Below, one piece after another: positions 33,561-40,300 of a stretch of DNA of 64,000 nucleotides. The stretch lies in contig NZ_JAMBNX010000001.1 of NCBI RefSeq assembly GCF_023715325.1, forward strand, positions 248,001 through 312,000, written 5' to 3'. Made by a program: the position numbers and the translations under genes. The stretch is from Agromyces mediolanus (lineage in GTDB: Bacteria > Actinomycetota > Actinomycetes > Actinomycetales > Microbacteriaceae). The notes under the pieces are model-generated. The model did not search any database. It saw only the letters and a list, made by a program, of their open reading frames with translations, and was not told the DNA's origin. Every line of letters begins with the position of its first letter. The stretch's first letter is position 1.

Positions 33561-34163
33561 TCAGAGGCCGAAGGCACCACCACTGACGAGGATGAAGATG
33601 CCCAGGCCGATGAGCACGATCGGGAACAGGATGTGTTCCCAGCGTTCCAGGAGTTCGGCGATCGGTCGGCGGGTGGCGACGAACTTGCCCAGGCCGACGA
33701 GGGCGGCGACCAGGGCGAGGAACACGATGCAGTACGCCACCACGGCCGCTGGGCCCACGCTGAGGAAGACCGGGACGTAGACGCCGATGTTGTCCCCGCC
33801 GTTGGCGAAGGTCACCCCGGCCACCGTCCACACCCCAACCTTCTTGCCCTCGACCTTTGCCTCATCGTCATCGTCGGCACCGCGGTTGCGCCAGGCTTGC
33901 CACGCAGCCCAAAGTCCCAACCCCAGCGGAATGAGTCCGAAGTAGGGGATGACCTCCGGCGGCAGGAACGCTCCCGCCCCGAGCGTCACCAGCACGGAAG
34001 CGCCCAGGATGCCAGCGAACCCGAGGTACTGTCCGACCAGGATTCGGGCGGTGGTCCCGCGCCGGCCCGCGCCTCGGGCGAAGAACAAGGAGAGCACGAT
34101 GATGTCATCGATGTTCGTGGCGATGAATAGGCCGATCGCCTGCAGGACGGAGGACAGGATCAT
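33561..34163 (-). CDS. cadD: CadD-type cadmium resistance transporter
   Basis: 200-residue membrane protein with five to six helices. The start ILSSVLQAIGLFIATNIDDIIVLSLFFARG is the typical CadD N-terminus, with the paired Asp in the first helix. A cytoplasmic charged loop (RGADDDDEAKVEGKKV) follows, then FANGGDNIGVYVPVF, the second conserved acidic helix. CadD proteins give cadmium resistance at the cytoplasmic membrane. The gene lies 76 bp downstream of lspA on the same strand and may share the cmtR-cadA-lspA transcript. Confidence 0.9.
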   Translation of the reverse strand: MILSSVLQAIGLFIATNIDDIIVLSLFFARGAGRRGTTARILVGQYLGFAGILGASVLVTLGAGAFLPPEVIPYFGLIPLGLGLWAAWQAWRNRGADDDDEAKVEGKKVGVWTVAGVTFANGGDNIGVYVPVFLSVGPAAVVAYCIVFLALVAALVGLGKFVATRRPIAELLERWEHILFPIVLIGLGIFILVSGGAFGL

Positions 34164-34239
34164 GCGCCCACCGCCGCGTTACAGCCGCCTGGCGACCCAG
34201 CGGTTCCGGCAGCCGCGTGCCGTTGATACTCTGCGACCA

Positions 34240-34815
34240 TCATTGTCCGTTCCTGGTGTGGTTTGGGCCTCGGAGGTAAAGCAGTACGCCCAGGGCGACG
34301 CCGAAACCGAGGATGACGTCGGCAAGGTTGCCGATGAACAGGTTGCCGTAGGCGAGGAAGTCGGTGACATGACCGCGGCCGAATCCGGGAGGGGCGAACA
34401 GCCGGTCCAGGAGGTTGCCGACTGCGCCGCCCCACACCAGGCCGATCGCGACCGCCCACCCGGCCGATGGAGCGCGCGCGGCGGCGATGAGCAGGGCGAT
34501 GGACGCCGCGGTCGCGATGACGGTGAGCAGCCACGTTGAATCGGACCCTAAGGACATGACGGTGCCGGGGTTGAACGCGAGCTGTAAGCCGAGCCAGTCT
34601 CCCAAGAGCGGGATTGCGGTCATCCTCGCTGAGCTGAGCTGAGCGAGGGCGAGTGCCTTGCTGCCTTGGTCGATCAGCACCGCGCCGGCGGCGACGGCGC
34701 ACGCGAGCAGGAACCAGCGGAGCCGGACGCGCGCCGCCGCCGGGCCGGCAGAACTCGCTTCCACGGCATCCGCTTTTCCCGGGGAGGGAGCGGAGCCGTC
34801 AAGGGGATCGGTCAT
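34240..34815 (-). CDS. lspA: Signal peptidase II, metal-operon copy
   Basis: 191-residue lipoprotein signal peptidase with four membrane helices. Catalytic aspartates are in GNLLDRLF (about residue 135) and FIGNLADV (~162), and FNPGTVMSLG is the family's N-F-motif variant. Such copies accompany P-type ATPase genes in lead/cadmium operons, where PbrC-like peptidases mature a metal-sequestering lipoprotein or act in phosphate-coupled lead handling. ATG 34815 overlaps the cadA stop by 4 bp, so it is part of the metal operon and not the housekeeping copy. Confidence 0.92.
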   Translation of the reverse strand: MTDPLDGSAPSPGKADAVEASSAGPAAARVRLRWFLLACAVAAGAVLIDQGSKALALAQLSSARMTAIPLLGDWLGLQLAFNPGTVMSLGSDSTWLLTVIATAASIALLIAAARAPSAGWAVAIGLVWGGAVGNLLDRLFAPPGFGRGHVTDFLAYGNLFIGNLADVILGFGVALGVLLYLRGPNHTRNGQ

Positions 34816-36716
34816 GCCTTCGTGCGCCGCGCCGCGCGGAGCCCGTTGAGGATGACGACGACTTCAGCGACCTCGTGTACAAGCACGACCGCGGCGAGCC
34901 CGAGGACTCCGGTGATCGCGAGCGGCAGCAGCGCCACGATGATCGCGATCGACAACACGACGTTCTGGTTGATGATGTTGCGGCCGCGGCGGGCGTGGGC
35001 GAGGGCCTGTGGGATGAGGCGCAGGTCGTGGCCGGTGAACGCGACGTCGGCCGACTCGATCGCAGCATCGGCGCCCTTGGCTCCCATAGCGATCCCCACA
35101 TCCGCGGCCGCCAGCGCGGGAGCGTCGTTGATGCCGTCCCCGATCATGGCAGTGGGCTGAGACTTCGACAACTTCGCGACGGCGGTGGCCTTGTCCTCGG
35201 GGCGCAGCTCGGCGCGCACGTCCCTGATGCCGGCCTGGTCGGCCAGCGCTGCGGCGGTGCGGGCGTTGTCGCCGGTGAGCATCGTCACCCCGATCCCGCG
35301 GCGGTTCAGCGTGGCGATGACCTCGGGAACCTCTGGGCGCAGTTCGTCACGCACCCCGATCGCCCCGGCCGGCTGGTCGCCTCGGTGCACGATGACGACG
35401 GTCATCCCCTCGGACTCCATCGCCCGCACCTGGTCGGCCAGTGATCCGGCATCCAGCCAGCGGGGGCTACCGACGGCGAGACGGGCACTACCGAGCGTGC
35501 CGGTGATGCCGCGCCCGGCGGTCTCGGTGACGTCGTGCGCGGTCGGGGCGTCGGGGACGGCCTTCGTGATCGCGGCAGCCAGCGGGTGCGTGCTGTGACC
35601 TTCCAGGCTCGCCGCCCACGCCAGCACCTCATTCTCGGTCGCGCCGGTGGTGACGACGCGGGTCACCGTGGGCTCGTTGCGGGTCAGCGTGCCGGTCTTG
35701 TCGACGGCGAGGTGGCGGATGCCGCCGAACCGCTCGAACGCGGCCCCGGACTTCACGACCACACCGAACTTCGACGCCGCGCCGATCGCGGAAACAACGG
35801 TGACCGGGACGGCGATCGCCAGCGCGCACGGCGAGGCTGCGACCAGCACCACCAGAGCGCGGGTGATCCACAGCTCAGGGTCGCCGCTCAACAGCGACCC
35901 AAGCACGCCGACCAGCACGGCGAGGATCATCACGCCGGGCACCAGCGGGCGGGCGATCCGGTCGGCCAGGCGGGCACGGTCGCCCTTCTCGGCCTGCGCC
36001 TGCTCGACCAGCTCCACGATGGTGGTGAGCGAGTTGTCGGTGCCGGCGGCGGTGGCCTCGACCTCGAGCACGCCGGTGGTGTTGATTGACCCGGCCGAGA
36101 CGTCGGTGCCCGGTTCGACCTCGACCGGGATCGATTCACCCGTGATCGCGGACGTGTCCAGGCTGCTTCGCCCGGCCCGCACGGTGCCGTCGGTGGCGAT
36201 CCGTTCGCCCGGCCGGACCACCAGGACATCCCCGACGCGCAGCTCCTTCGCCTCGACCTCGGCGGTGGCGTCGCCGCGCTTGACGAGTGCGGTGTCGGGC
36301 ACGAGCTTCAACAGCGCCCGCAACCCTGCGCGGGCGCGGTCCATCGCCTTGTCCTCCAGCGCCTCCGCAATGGAGTACAGGAATGCCAGCGCGGCGGCCT
36401 CCTCGACGTAGCCGAGGATCACCGCGCCGGTCGCGCTGATCGTCATCAGCAGCCCGATGCCGAACTTGCCCTTGGTGAACAGCTTGCGCAGCGCGCCCGG
36501 CACGAACGTGTAAGCGCCCAGCAGCAGGCCGATCCAGAACAGCACCAGGCTCGCGGTCTCCGCGCCGGTCCACTCGCACACCAGGCCGGCGGCGAACGCG
36601 ACGCCGGAGGCGATCGGGATCAGAACGCTCGGGCTCCGATACCACGGCCGGTCATCGTCATCATCGTGGTCGTCGAGGTCGACGTGCTCGACCTGCGAAC
36701 CTGTGACCGCGCTCAC
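34812..36716 (-). CDS. cadA: P1B-type metal-exporting ATPase (CadA/CtpD-like)
   Basis: 634-residue P-type ATPase exporting soft divalent metals (Cd, Pb, Zn or Co). The N-terminus has a His/Asp-rich segment (VDLDDHDDDDDRPW) and no CxxC metal-binding domain. It has SPCALAIAVP in the metal-site helix (residue ~295), DKTGTLTRN with the phosphorylated Asp (~338), MLTGDN, GDGINDAPALAAADVG and a late HEVAEVVVILNGLR helix. SPC with HE in the last helices is the P1B-4 pattern. GTG 36716 overlaps the cmtR stop (GTGA); upstream open sequence to 36905 lies inside cmtR. Confidence 0.93.
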   Translation of the reverse strand: MSAVTGSQVEHVDLDDHDDDDDRPWYRSPSVLIPIASGVAFAAGLVCEWTGAETASLVLFWIGLLLGAYTFVPGALRKLFTKGKFGIGLLMTISATGAVILGYVEEAAALAFLYSIAEALEDKAMDRARAGLRALLKLVPDTALVKRGDATAEVEAKELRVGDVLVVRPGERIATDGTVRAGRSSLDTSAITGESIPVEVEPGTDVSAGSINTTGVLEVEATAAGTDNSLTTIVELVEQAQAEKGDRARLADRIARPLVPGVMILAVLVGVLGSLLSGDPELWITRALVVLVAASPCALAIAVPVTVVSAIGAASKFGVVVKSGAAFERFGGIRHLAVDKTGTLTRNEPTVTRVVTTGATENEVLAWAASLEGHSTHPLAAAITKAVPDAPTAHDVTETAGRGITGTLGSARLAVGSPRWLDAGSLADQVRAMESEGMTVVIVHRGDQPAGAIGVRDELRPEVPEVIATLNRRGIGVTMLTGDNARTAAALADQAGIRDVRAELRPEDKATAVAKLSKSQPTAMIGDGINDAPALAAADVGIAMGAKGADAAIESADVAFTGHDLRLIPQALAHARRGRNIINQNVVLSIAIIVALLPLAITGVLGLAAVVLVHEVAEVVVILNGLRAARRTKA

Positions 36717-37072
36717 GCCCGCACCTCCCCCGCCTGGCAACCCTCGACCCCGCAGTCCGGGTCCATGCACGGCACGCTCTCGTCGACCGCAAGCGTGACA
36801 TCCACCAGCGCCGTCAGCGCGCGGGCCAGGTGCGGGTCTGCCACCTCGTAGCGGGTCTGTCGGCCCTCGGGCTCGGCCACCACGATCCCGCACCCGCGCA
36901 GGCATGTCAGATGGTTCGACACGTTCGAGCGCGACAACCCCAGCTCGCGGGACAGCACCGCCGGGTAGCTCGGCCCGGCCAGCAGGGTCAGCAGAATGCG
37001 GGAGCGGGTCGGGTCGGCCATAGCTCGGCCGAGCCGGTTCATCACGTCGAGTCGATCGGAAATAGTCAGCAT
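36713..37072 (-). CDS. cmtR: CmtR-like ArsR-family metal sensor
   Basis: 119-residue winged-helix repressor: MLTISDRLDVMNRLGRAMADPTRSRILLTLL, then recognition helix LSRSNVSNHLTCLRGCGIV. The cysteines in LTCLRGC and those in the tail VPCMDPDCGVEGC match Cys57, Cys61 and Cys102 of CmtR, which binds Cd(II)/Pb(II) and releases DNA. ATG 37072 is preferred over the upstream frame. It is the first gene of cmtR-cadA-lspA, so it would repress its own operon through the palindrome just upstream. Confidence 0.92.
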   Translation of the reverse strand: MLTISDRLDVMNRLGRAMADPTRSRILLTLLAGPSYPAVLSRELGLSRSNVSNHLTCLRGCGIVVAEPEGRQTRYEVADPHLARALTALVDVTLAVDESVPCMDPDCGVEGCQAGEVRA

Positions 37073-37080
37073 ACGATGAC

Positions 37081-37100
37081 TATACACTGTACGATGTATA
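37081..37100. promoter_or_regulatory. CmtR operator/promoter palindrome
   Basis: TATACACTGTACGATGTATA is an imperfect palindrome (16 of 20 positions symmetric: outer TATACA/TGTATA and inner GTAC). It starts 9 bp upstream of the cmtR ATG at 37072. The TATACA-type arms also look like a -10 box, so binding would block transcription. It is the natural operator of the metal-resistance operon. Confidence 0.7.
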
Positions 37101-37189
37101 TTCGGCGCCAGGTGTCCTCACGAGCGGCGAGTCAGTTGACAGCTCCCTACCAGCGAGCGTGGCGAAGTGCTCGAAGATCCGTCGTGGAG

Positions 37190-37519
37190 AATATGTCCCG
37201 TTCCTCGGTGCCGGCGTCCCGCTCGATTAAGGTCGACGACTACTTGGCCGCCGCATGCCTGCTGCCGAACCTTCAGTTGCTGGGTGGGGCCGCCAACATC
37301 GAGAAGCAGGATGGACTGCCTGCGGAGTGGATGGACACCGCCTTCCCGAGCGAGAACAAGCGAGCTACGTACCTTGCCGAGGACGACCTCGACGGCCTTC
37401 CGCTCGACTTGGCCGACTTCACCTCGTTCTTCGAGCAGCGCAAGCAGCGAGTCCGGGTCCGCCTGCTCGCCGCTCTGGGAACGACACCGGGAGCACCGGA
37501 GGACGCCGCTCTCGCGTAG
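37190..37519 (+). pseudogene. DUF262 (GmrSD-type) gene, C-terminal remnant
   Basis: The + frame through 37193 encodes SIKVDDYLAAACLLPNLQLL, then ANIEKQDGLPAEWMDTAFP and FTSFFEQRKQRVRVRLLAALG before TAG at 37519. This matches the end of DUF262/DUF1524 proteins (NLQLL, N-x-x-K, EW and a final charged helix). It is colinear with the N-terminal remnant at 31215-31426, and the ~5.8 kb between them holds mer and cad genes. The middle of the protein, about 400 residues in a normal member, is gone. Confidence 0.72.
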
Positions 37520-37526
37520 CCCACGT

Positions 37527-37890
37527 TCACGCGGCGAGCAGTGACAGCGCGGACACAGCCTGGAGGGGTAGCACTCCGTTGCCGAGGGCGGTGATCTGTT
37601 GATTCTGCGTCAGGTCGCCGCTATCGGTGACCCATCCAGTCGGCAGGCCCATGAGCCATTCGACGAATGCCGGTGCTGGGCGGGGGCCGTCGGCGTCGTT
37701 CAGGAGGGCTGGCGCTTGCGCGGGTCGCCCGGTGATGTGTTCCCAACGAGTGATGGCGTCGGCGTAGCGTCCCCATCGCTGAACAGTCCGTCGATCAGCG
37801 ACCACAGCGTCTCCGATTCGGCTCTCCTGTTCGATGAGCCACCCGGTCCGTGGAGGGCGAAGTCGATGATCTGGTGCGACTGCGAGCATC
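37527..37890 (-). pseudogene. C5-methyltransferase beta ORF, 3' part (motif X)
   Basis: The frame encodes MLAVAPDHRLRPPRTGWLIE, then FVEWLMGLPTGWVTDSGDLT and ALGNGVLPLQAVSALSLL to TGA at 37527. ALGNGVLPLQA is motif X of cytosine-5 methyltransferases and the FVEWLMG segment fits motif IX/TRD. Removal of the IS110 element joins this to the ORF beginning at 39609 with no frame change, giving a 225-residue protein. The same stretch down to 37795 was also the end of the overlapping methyltransferase frame. Confidence 0.8.
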
Positions 37891-38123
37891 GTGACTGCGC
37901 CACCACCTGGGGTCTGACCCTTGCTTATGACCGGCCCTGCGGGTGCCCTCGCGTTGACGTGTCGGCCCCGGGTGGTGGCGTTCACCAGGCTGCTGGCCGG
38001 GTGGGCAGTGACCTGATAGGAGCCTGACTCGACCAGGGCCTCATCGCAGTCCTGTCCGCCCACTCCGGCCAGCTGAGCCATGGACAGCCCGCCCGGAAAG
38101 TGCGAGAGAGGATCCACAGCCCG
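37891..38123 (+). ncRNA. Candidate IS110 bridge-RNA region
   Basis: Noncoding left end of the IS upstream of the transposase start. IS110-group elements transcribe a structured bridge RNA here that pairs with donor and target DNA. By eye, ATAGGAGC (38016-38023) equals the right IS end/core (39285-39292), and TCGCAGTC (38044-38051) equals the target strand beside the core. These are candidate guide segments. Structure was not computed. Confidence 0.4.
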
Positions 38124-39269
38124 ATGCCCAGCATGCAGCTTCGGCGTGACGATGTCATCGTCGGCGTCGACACCCACAAGGACAACCACGTAGCGGTCGC
38201 GATCGACGGCTTTGGCGGCCGGCTCGGCGACATCGTCGTGCCCACCACCATCGCCGGGTTTGAGGAGCTCCTCGCCTTCTGTCTGGCCTTCGTCGGGTCG
38301 GCCGGTCGGCTGATCGGGTTCGGCGTCGAGGGCACCGGCTCCTACGGGGTCGGCTTGGCGCGCTACCTGCGCAACCACGGTCACGACGTCCACGAGATCG
38401 CCCGCCCAGCACGGGCCGCGGAACGTCGACTCGCAGGGAAGAACGACACCATCGATGCCGAGCACGCTGCACGCCAGCTACTGGCTGGGCACGGGCTGTC
38501 GACACCCAAGACCGCCGACGGCGCGGTCGAAACGATCAGGCTGGTCAAGATCGCCTACGACGGTGCCGTTCAAGCGCGGACAACCGCGATGATCACGCTC
38601 AAGGCGACCCTCGCGACCGGGAGCGAGGCGTTGCGGGCGGAGCTGGAGACGCTCACCGACCACAAGCTGATCCTCGCGTGCGCGGCGCTGGAGGGTCCGA
38701 CTCCACTGCCGCCCGTGCGCCGTGGCGCACCTGCCGTTGTTGTGCCGGGCGACCCGGATGTGGCGATGCGACACGTGCTGTCCTCGATGGCGAAGCGTTG
38801 GCTGGCGCTGCACGAGGAGGCCAAGGCTCACGCCGCATCACTGAAGGCACTCACTGCGGCCGCTGCGCCCCAGCTCGTCGAGGCCGTCGGCGTCGGCTAC
38901 GACACTGCGGCACAGATGCTGATCACCGCCGGCGACAACGCCAACCGGATCAAGTCCGAGGCAGCGTTTGCCAAGATGTGTGGCGCGTGCCCGATCCCGG
39001 CTGGATCCGGCAAGACCAACAGCCGGCACCGTCTGTACCGCGGCGGGAACCGGCAGGCCAACGCCGCGCTGTATCGCGTGGTCATCGTGCGCATGCGCTG
39101 GCATCAGCCGACGATCGACTACGTGGCCCGTCGCACCGCCGAGGGCATGTCGAAGCGGGAGATCATCCGGTGCCTGAAGCGGTACCTCGCTCGCGAGCTC
39201 TTCCGCCTGCTGCCGGCCCCGGACGCCATCGCCAAGCCCGTTAATGGAGAGCTCGAAATCGCGGCCTGA
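38124..39269 (+). CDS. IS110-family transposase
   Basis: About 381 residues. The N-terminal RuvC-like DEDD domain shows VGVDTHKDNHVAV (first Asp), GFGVEGTGSYGVGL (Glu) and NDTIDAEHAARQL (Asp pair). The C-terminal IS116/IS110/IS902 domain contains GVGYDTAAQMLITAG, SEAAFAKMCGACPIPAGSG and RHRLYRGGNRQANAALYRVV with the catalytic serine region. ATG 38124 follows GAGAGAGGA; the open frame from 38100 is an alternative. The frame is intact, so the copy is likely active or recently active. Confidence 0.92.
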   Translation: MPSMQLRRDDVIVGVDTHKDNHVAVAIDGFGGRLGDIVVPTTIAGFEELLAFCLAFVGSAGRLIGFGVEGTGSYGVGLARYLRNHGHDVHEIARPARAAERRLAGKNDTIDAEHAARQLLAGHGLSTPKTADGAVETIRLVKIAYDGAVQARTTAMITLKATLATGSEALRAELETLTDHKLILACAALEGPTPLPPVRRGAPAVVVPGDPDVAMRHVLSSMAKRWLALHEEAKAHAASLKALTAAAAPQLVEAVGVGYDTAAQMLITAGDNANRIKSEAAFAKMCGACPIPAGSGKTNSRHRLYRGGNRQANAALYRVVIVRMRWHQPTIDYVARRTAEGMSKREIIRCLKRYLARELFRLLPAPDAIAKPVNGELEIAA

Positions 39270-39288
39270 TCGACTTGACGATCTATAG

Positions 39289-39609
39289 GAGCATCAGCGC
39301 AATCGTCCCTCGTCTCGCTCGCACCTGGTCGAGAGTCTCTCCACCGCGCGATGAGTCCGTCGCCAGCGGGGTGCGGAACAGTGCGCCGGGCGAGGGCGAA
39401 GATGCGGAAGCGTTGGTGAGGAGCGCCGACAAGGGAAGCCGGTAAGCCGATCCATCCTGCATCCAGCCGCAAGTCGGCCAGATCGCCGAGAACGGCGCCG
39501 AGAGCCCGAAGAGGTCGAGTTGCGTAGTCTCCCAGATGCCACGGGTCGGGTTCCACGTTGCGAAGGGTTGCGCCGTCGGGGGATGCATCGCCTGGGTTGC
39601 GTCGGTCAT
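39289..39609 (-). pseudogene. C5-methyltransferase beta ORF, 5' part
   Basis: ATG 39609 opens MTDATQAMHPPTAQPFATWN, then GIWETTQLDLFGLSAPFSAI and PSPGALFRTPLATDSSRGGE, a phage-like methyltransferase tail sequence, in a different frame from the methyltransferase that covers the same DNA. It runs into IS110 at the GAGCATC repeat and originally continued at 37890. Both frames look protein-like over ~320 bp, so this is a genuine overlap rather than a shadow. Confidence 0.72.
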
Positions 39610-40033
39610 GGTTATCTCCTTCTGCGGATGGCCGCGTCGCGGGTGAGGACAGCAGCCCGCGGACGTTCTCGATGACGACCCATTCGGGCTGGAGCGCGTC
39701 GATGGCTACGGCCATGTGCGCCCAGAGACCCGAGCGCGTACCCGGAGCAAGGCCGGCGCGCTTGCCTACCGTGGAAACGTCTTGGCACGGGAATCCGCCG
39801 ATGAGGATGTCCACGGGCTCGACCTGACTCCAGTCGATGGCCGTGACGTCGCCAAGATTCGGAGCTTCGGGCCAGTGGTGCGAGAAGACGCGGGCGACGG
39901 GCGCGTTGAGTTCGGAGAACCACACGGTCGTGGCGTTGAATACGTGCTCGACGGCGAGGTCGAGGCCGCCGTAGCCGCTGAACAGCGACCCGATCCTGAG
40001 TCGTGGTTCGCCGCTGATGTCGAGGTCGTGCAT
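39289..40033 (-). pseudogene. Cytosine-5 DNA methyltransferase, interrupted
   Basis: ATG 40033 follows GGAG by nine bases. The protein carries motif I GSLFSGYGGLDLAVE, motif IV GGFPCQDVS with the catalytic Cys, motif VI VIENVRGLL and motif VIII GAPHQRFRIFAL. It lacks motifs IX-X, which are in the overlapping second frame. IS110 cuts it at 39289; before insertion it ended at 37795 (277 residues). The IS-extended frame (to 39119) keeps the catalytic motifs, but loss of the partner frame probably inactivates it. Known C5 enzymes use these motifs to methylate cytosine within a short target. Confidence 0.85.
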
Positions 40034-40300
40034 AAAGTATACTCCGGTGAAGGTCGTCCCCGGCATCCGTGCCTCGTTGAGCACTGATGCCGAGCTGGCC
40101 AACTGTCAGGTGCACAACTCCGGCACGCCCGCAGCTCGTCGAGCCACGCGAGCGACACCGCCCGACGCCCCCATCTCCGGCCTTCGCTCTGACCGCCATC
40201 CGAGGTCACACGCGTCTTGCAGGTCGAGGTTTGTCAACCAAAGTTGACGGAGCGTTCGCGCGGTCAACGCCCGCTCACCTGACCGTCGAAAGGCGGTGGC
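40034..40300. promoter_or_regulatory. Divergent promoter region of methyltransferase and relaxase
   Basis: 267 bp without a gene. It holds a strong palindrome at 40233-40248 (GTCAAC, 4 bp, GTTGAC), 53 bp before the relaxase start, and another GTCAAC half site near 40258. The palindrome is a likely operator for relaxase expression or part of a nick/oriT region. oriT itself is not identified. Confidence 0.5.
40233..40248. repeat. Palindrome upstream of relaxase gene
   Basis: GTCAACCAAAGTTGAC, perfect 6-bp arms around a 4-bp spacer. It is unlike the TTGAGCATGCTCAA operators, so a different regulator or the relaxase itself would bind it. Confidence 0.6.

Larger units (their letters stand above)
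37884..39295 (+). mobile_element. IS110-family insertion sequence
   Basis: A ~1.4-kb element bounded by the 7-bp direct repeat GAGCATC (37884-37890 and 39289-39295). No terminal inverted repeats are seen, as expected for IS110. It has a ~230-bp noncoding left end before the transposase and only ~20 bp after it, the IS110-group layout in which the left end encodes the bridge RNA. Deleting one repeat plus the element restores both interrupted methyltransferase frames exactly, which fixes the boundaries. Confidence 0.88.

Noticed and set aside
33411-34130. 239-residue open frame on the plus strand
   Set aside because: Mostly antisense to cadD; Asp/Glu/Gln-rich shadow, no ribosome site.
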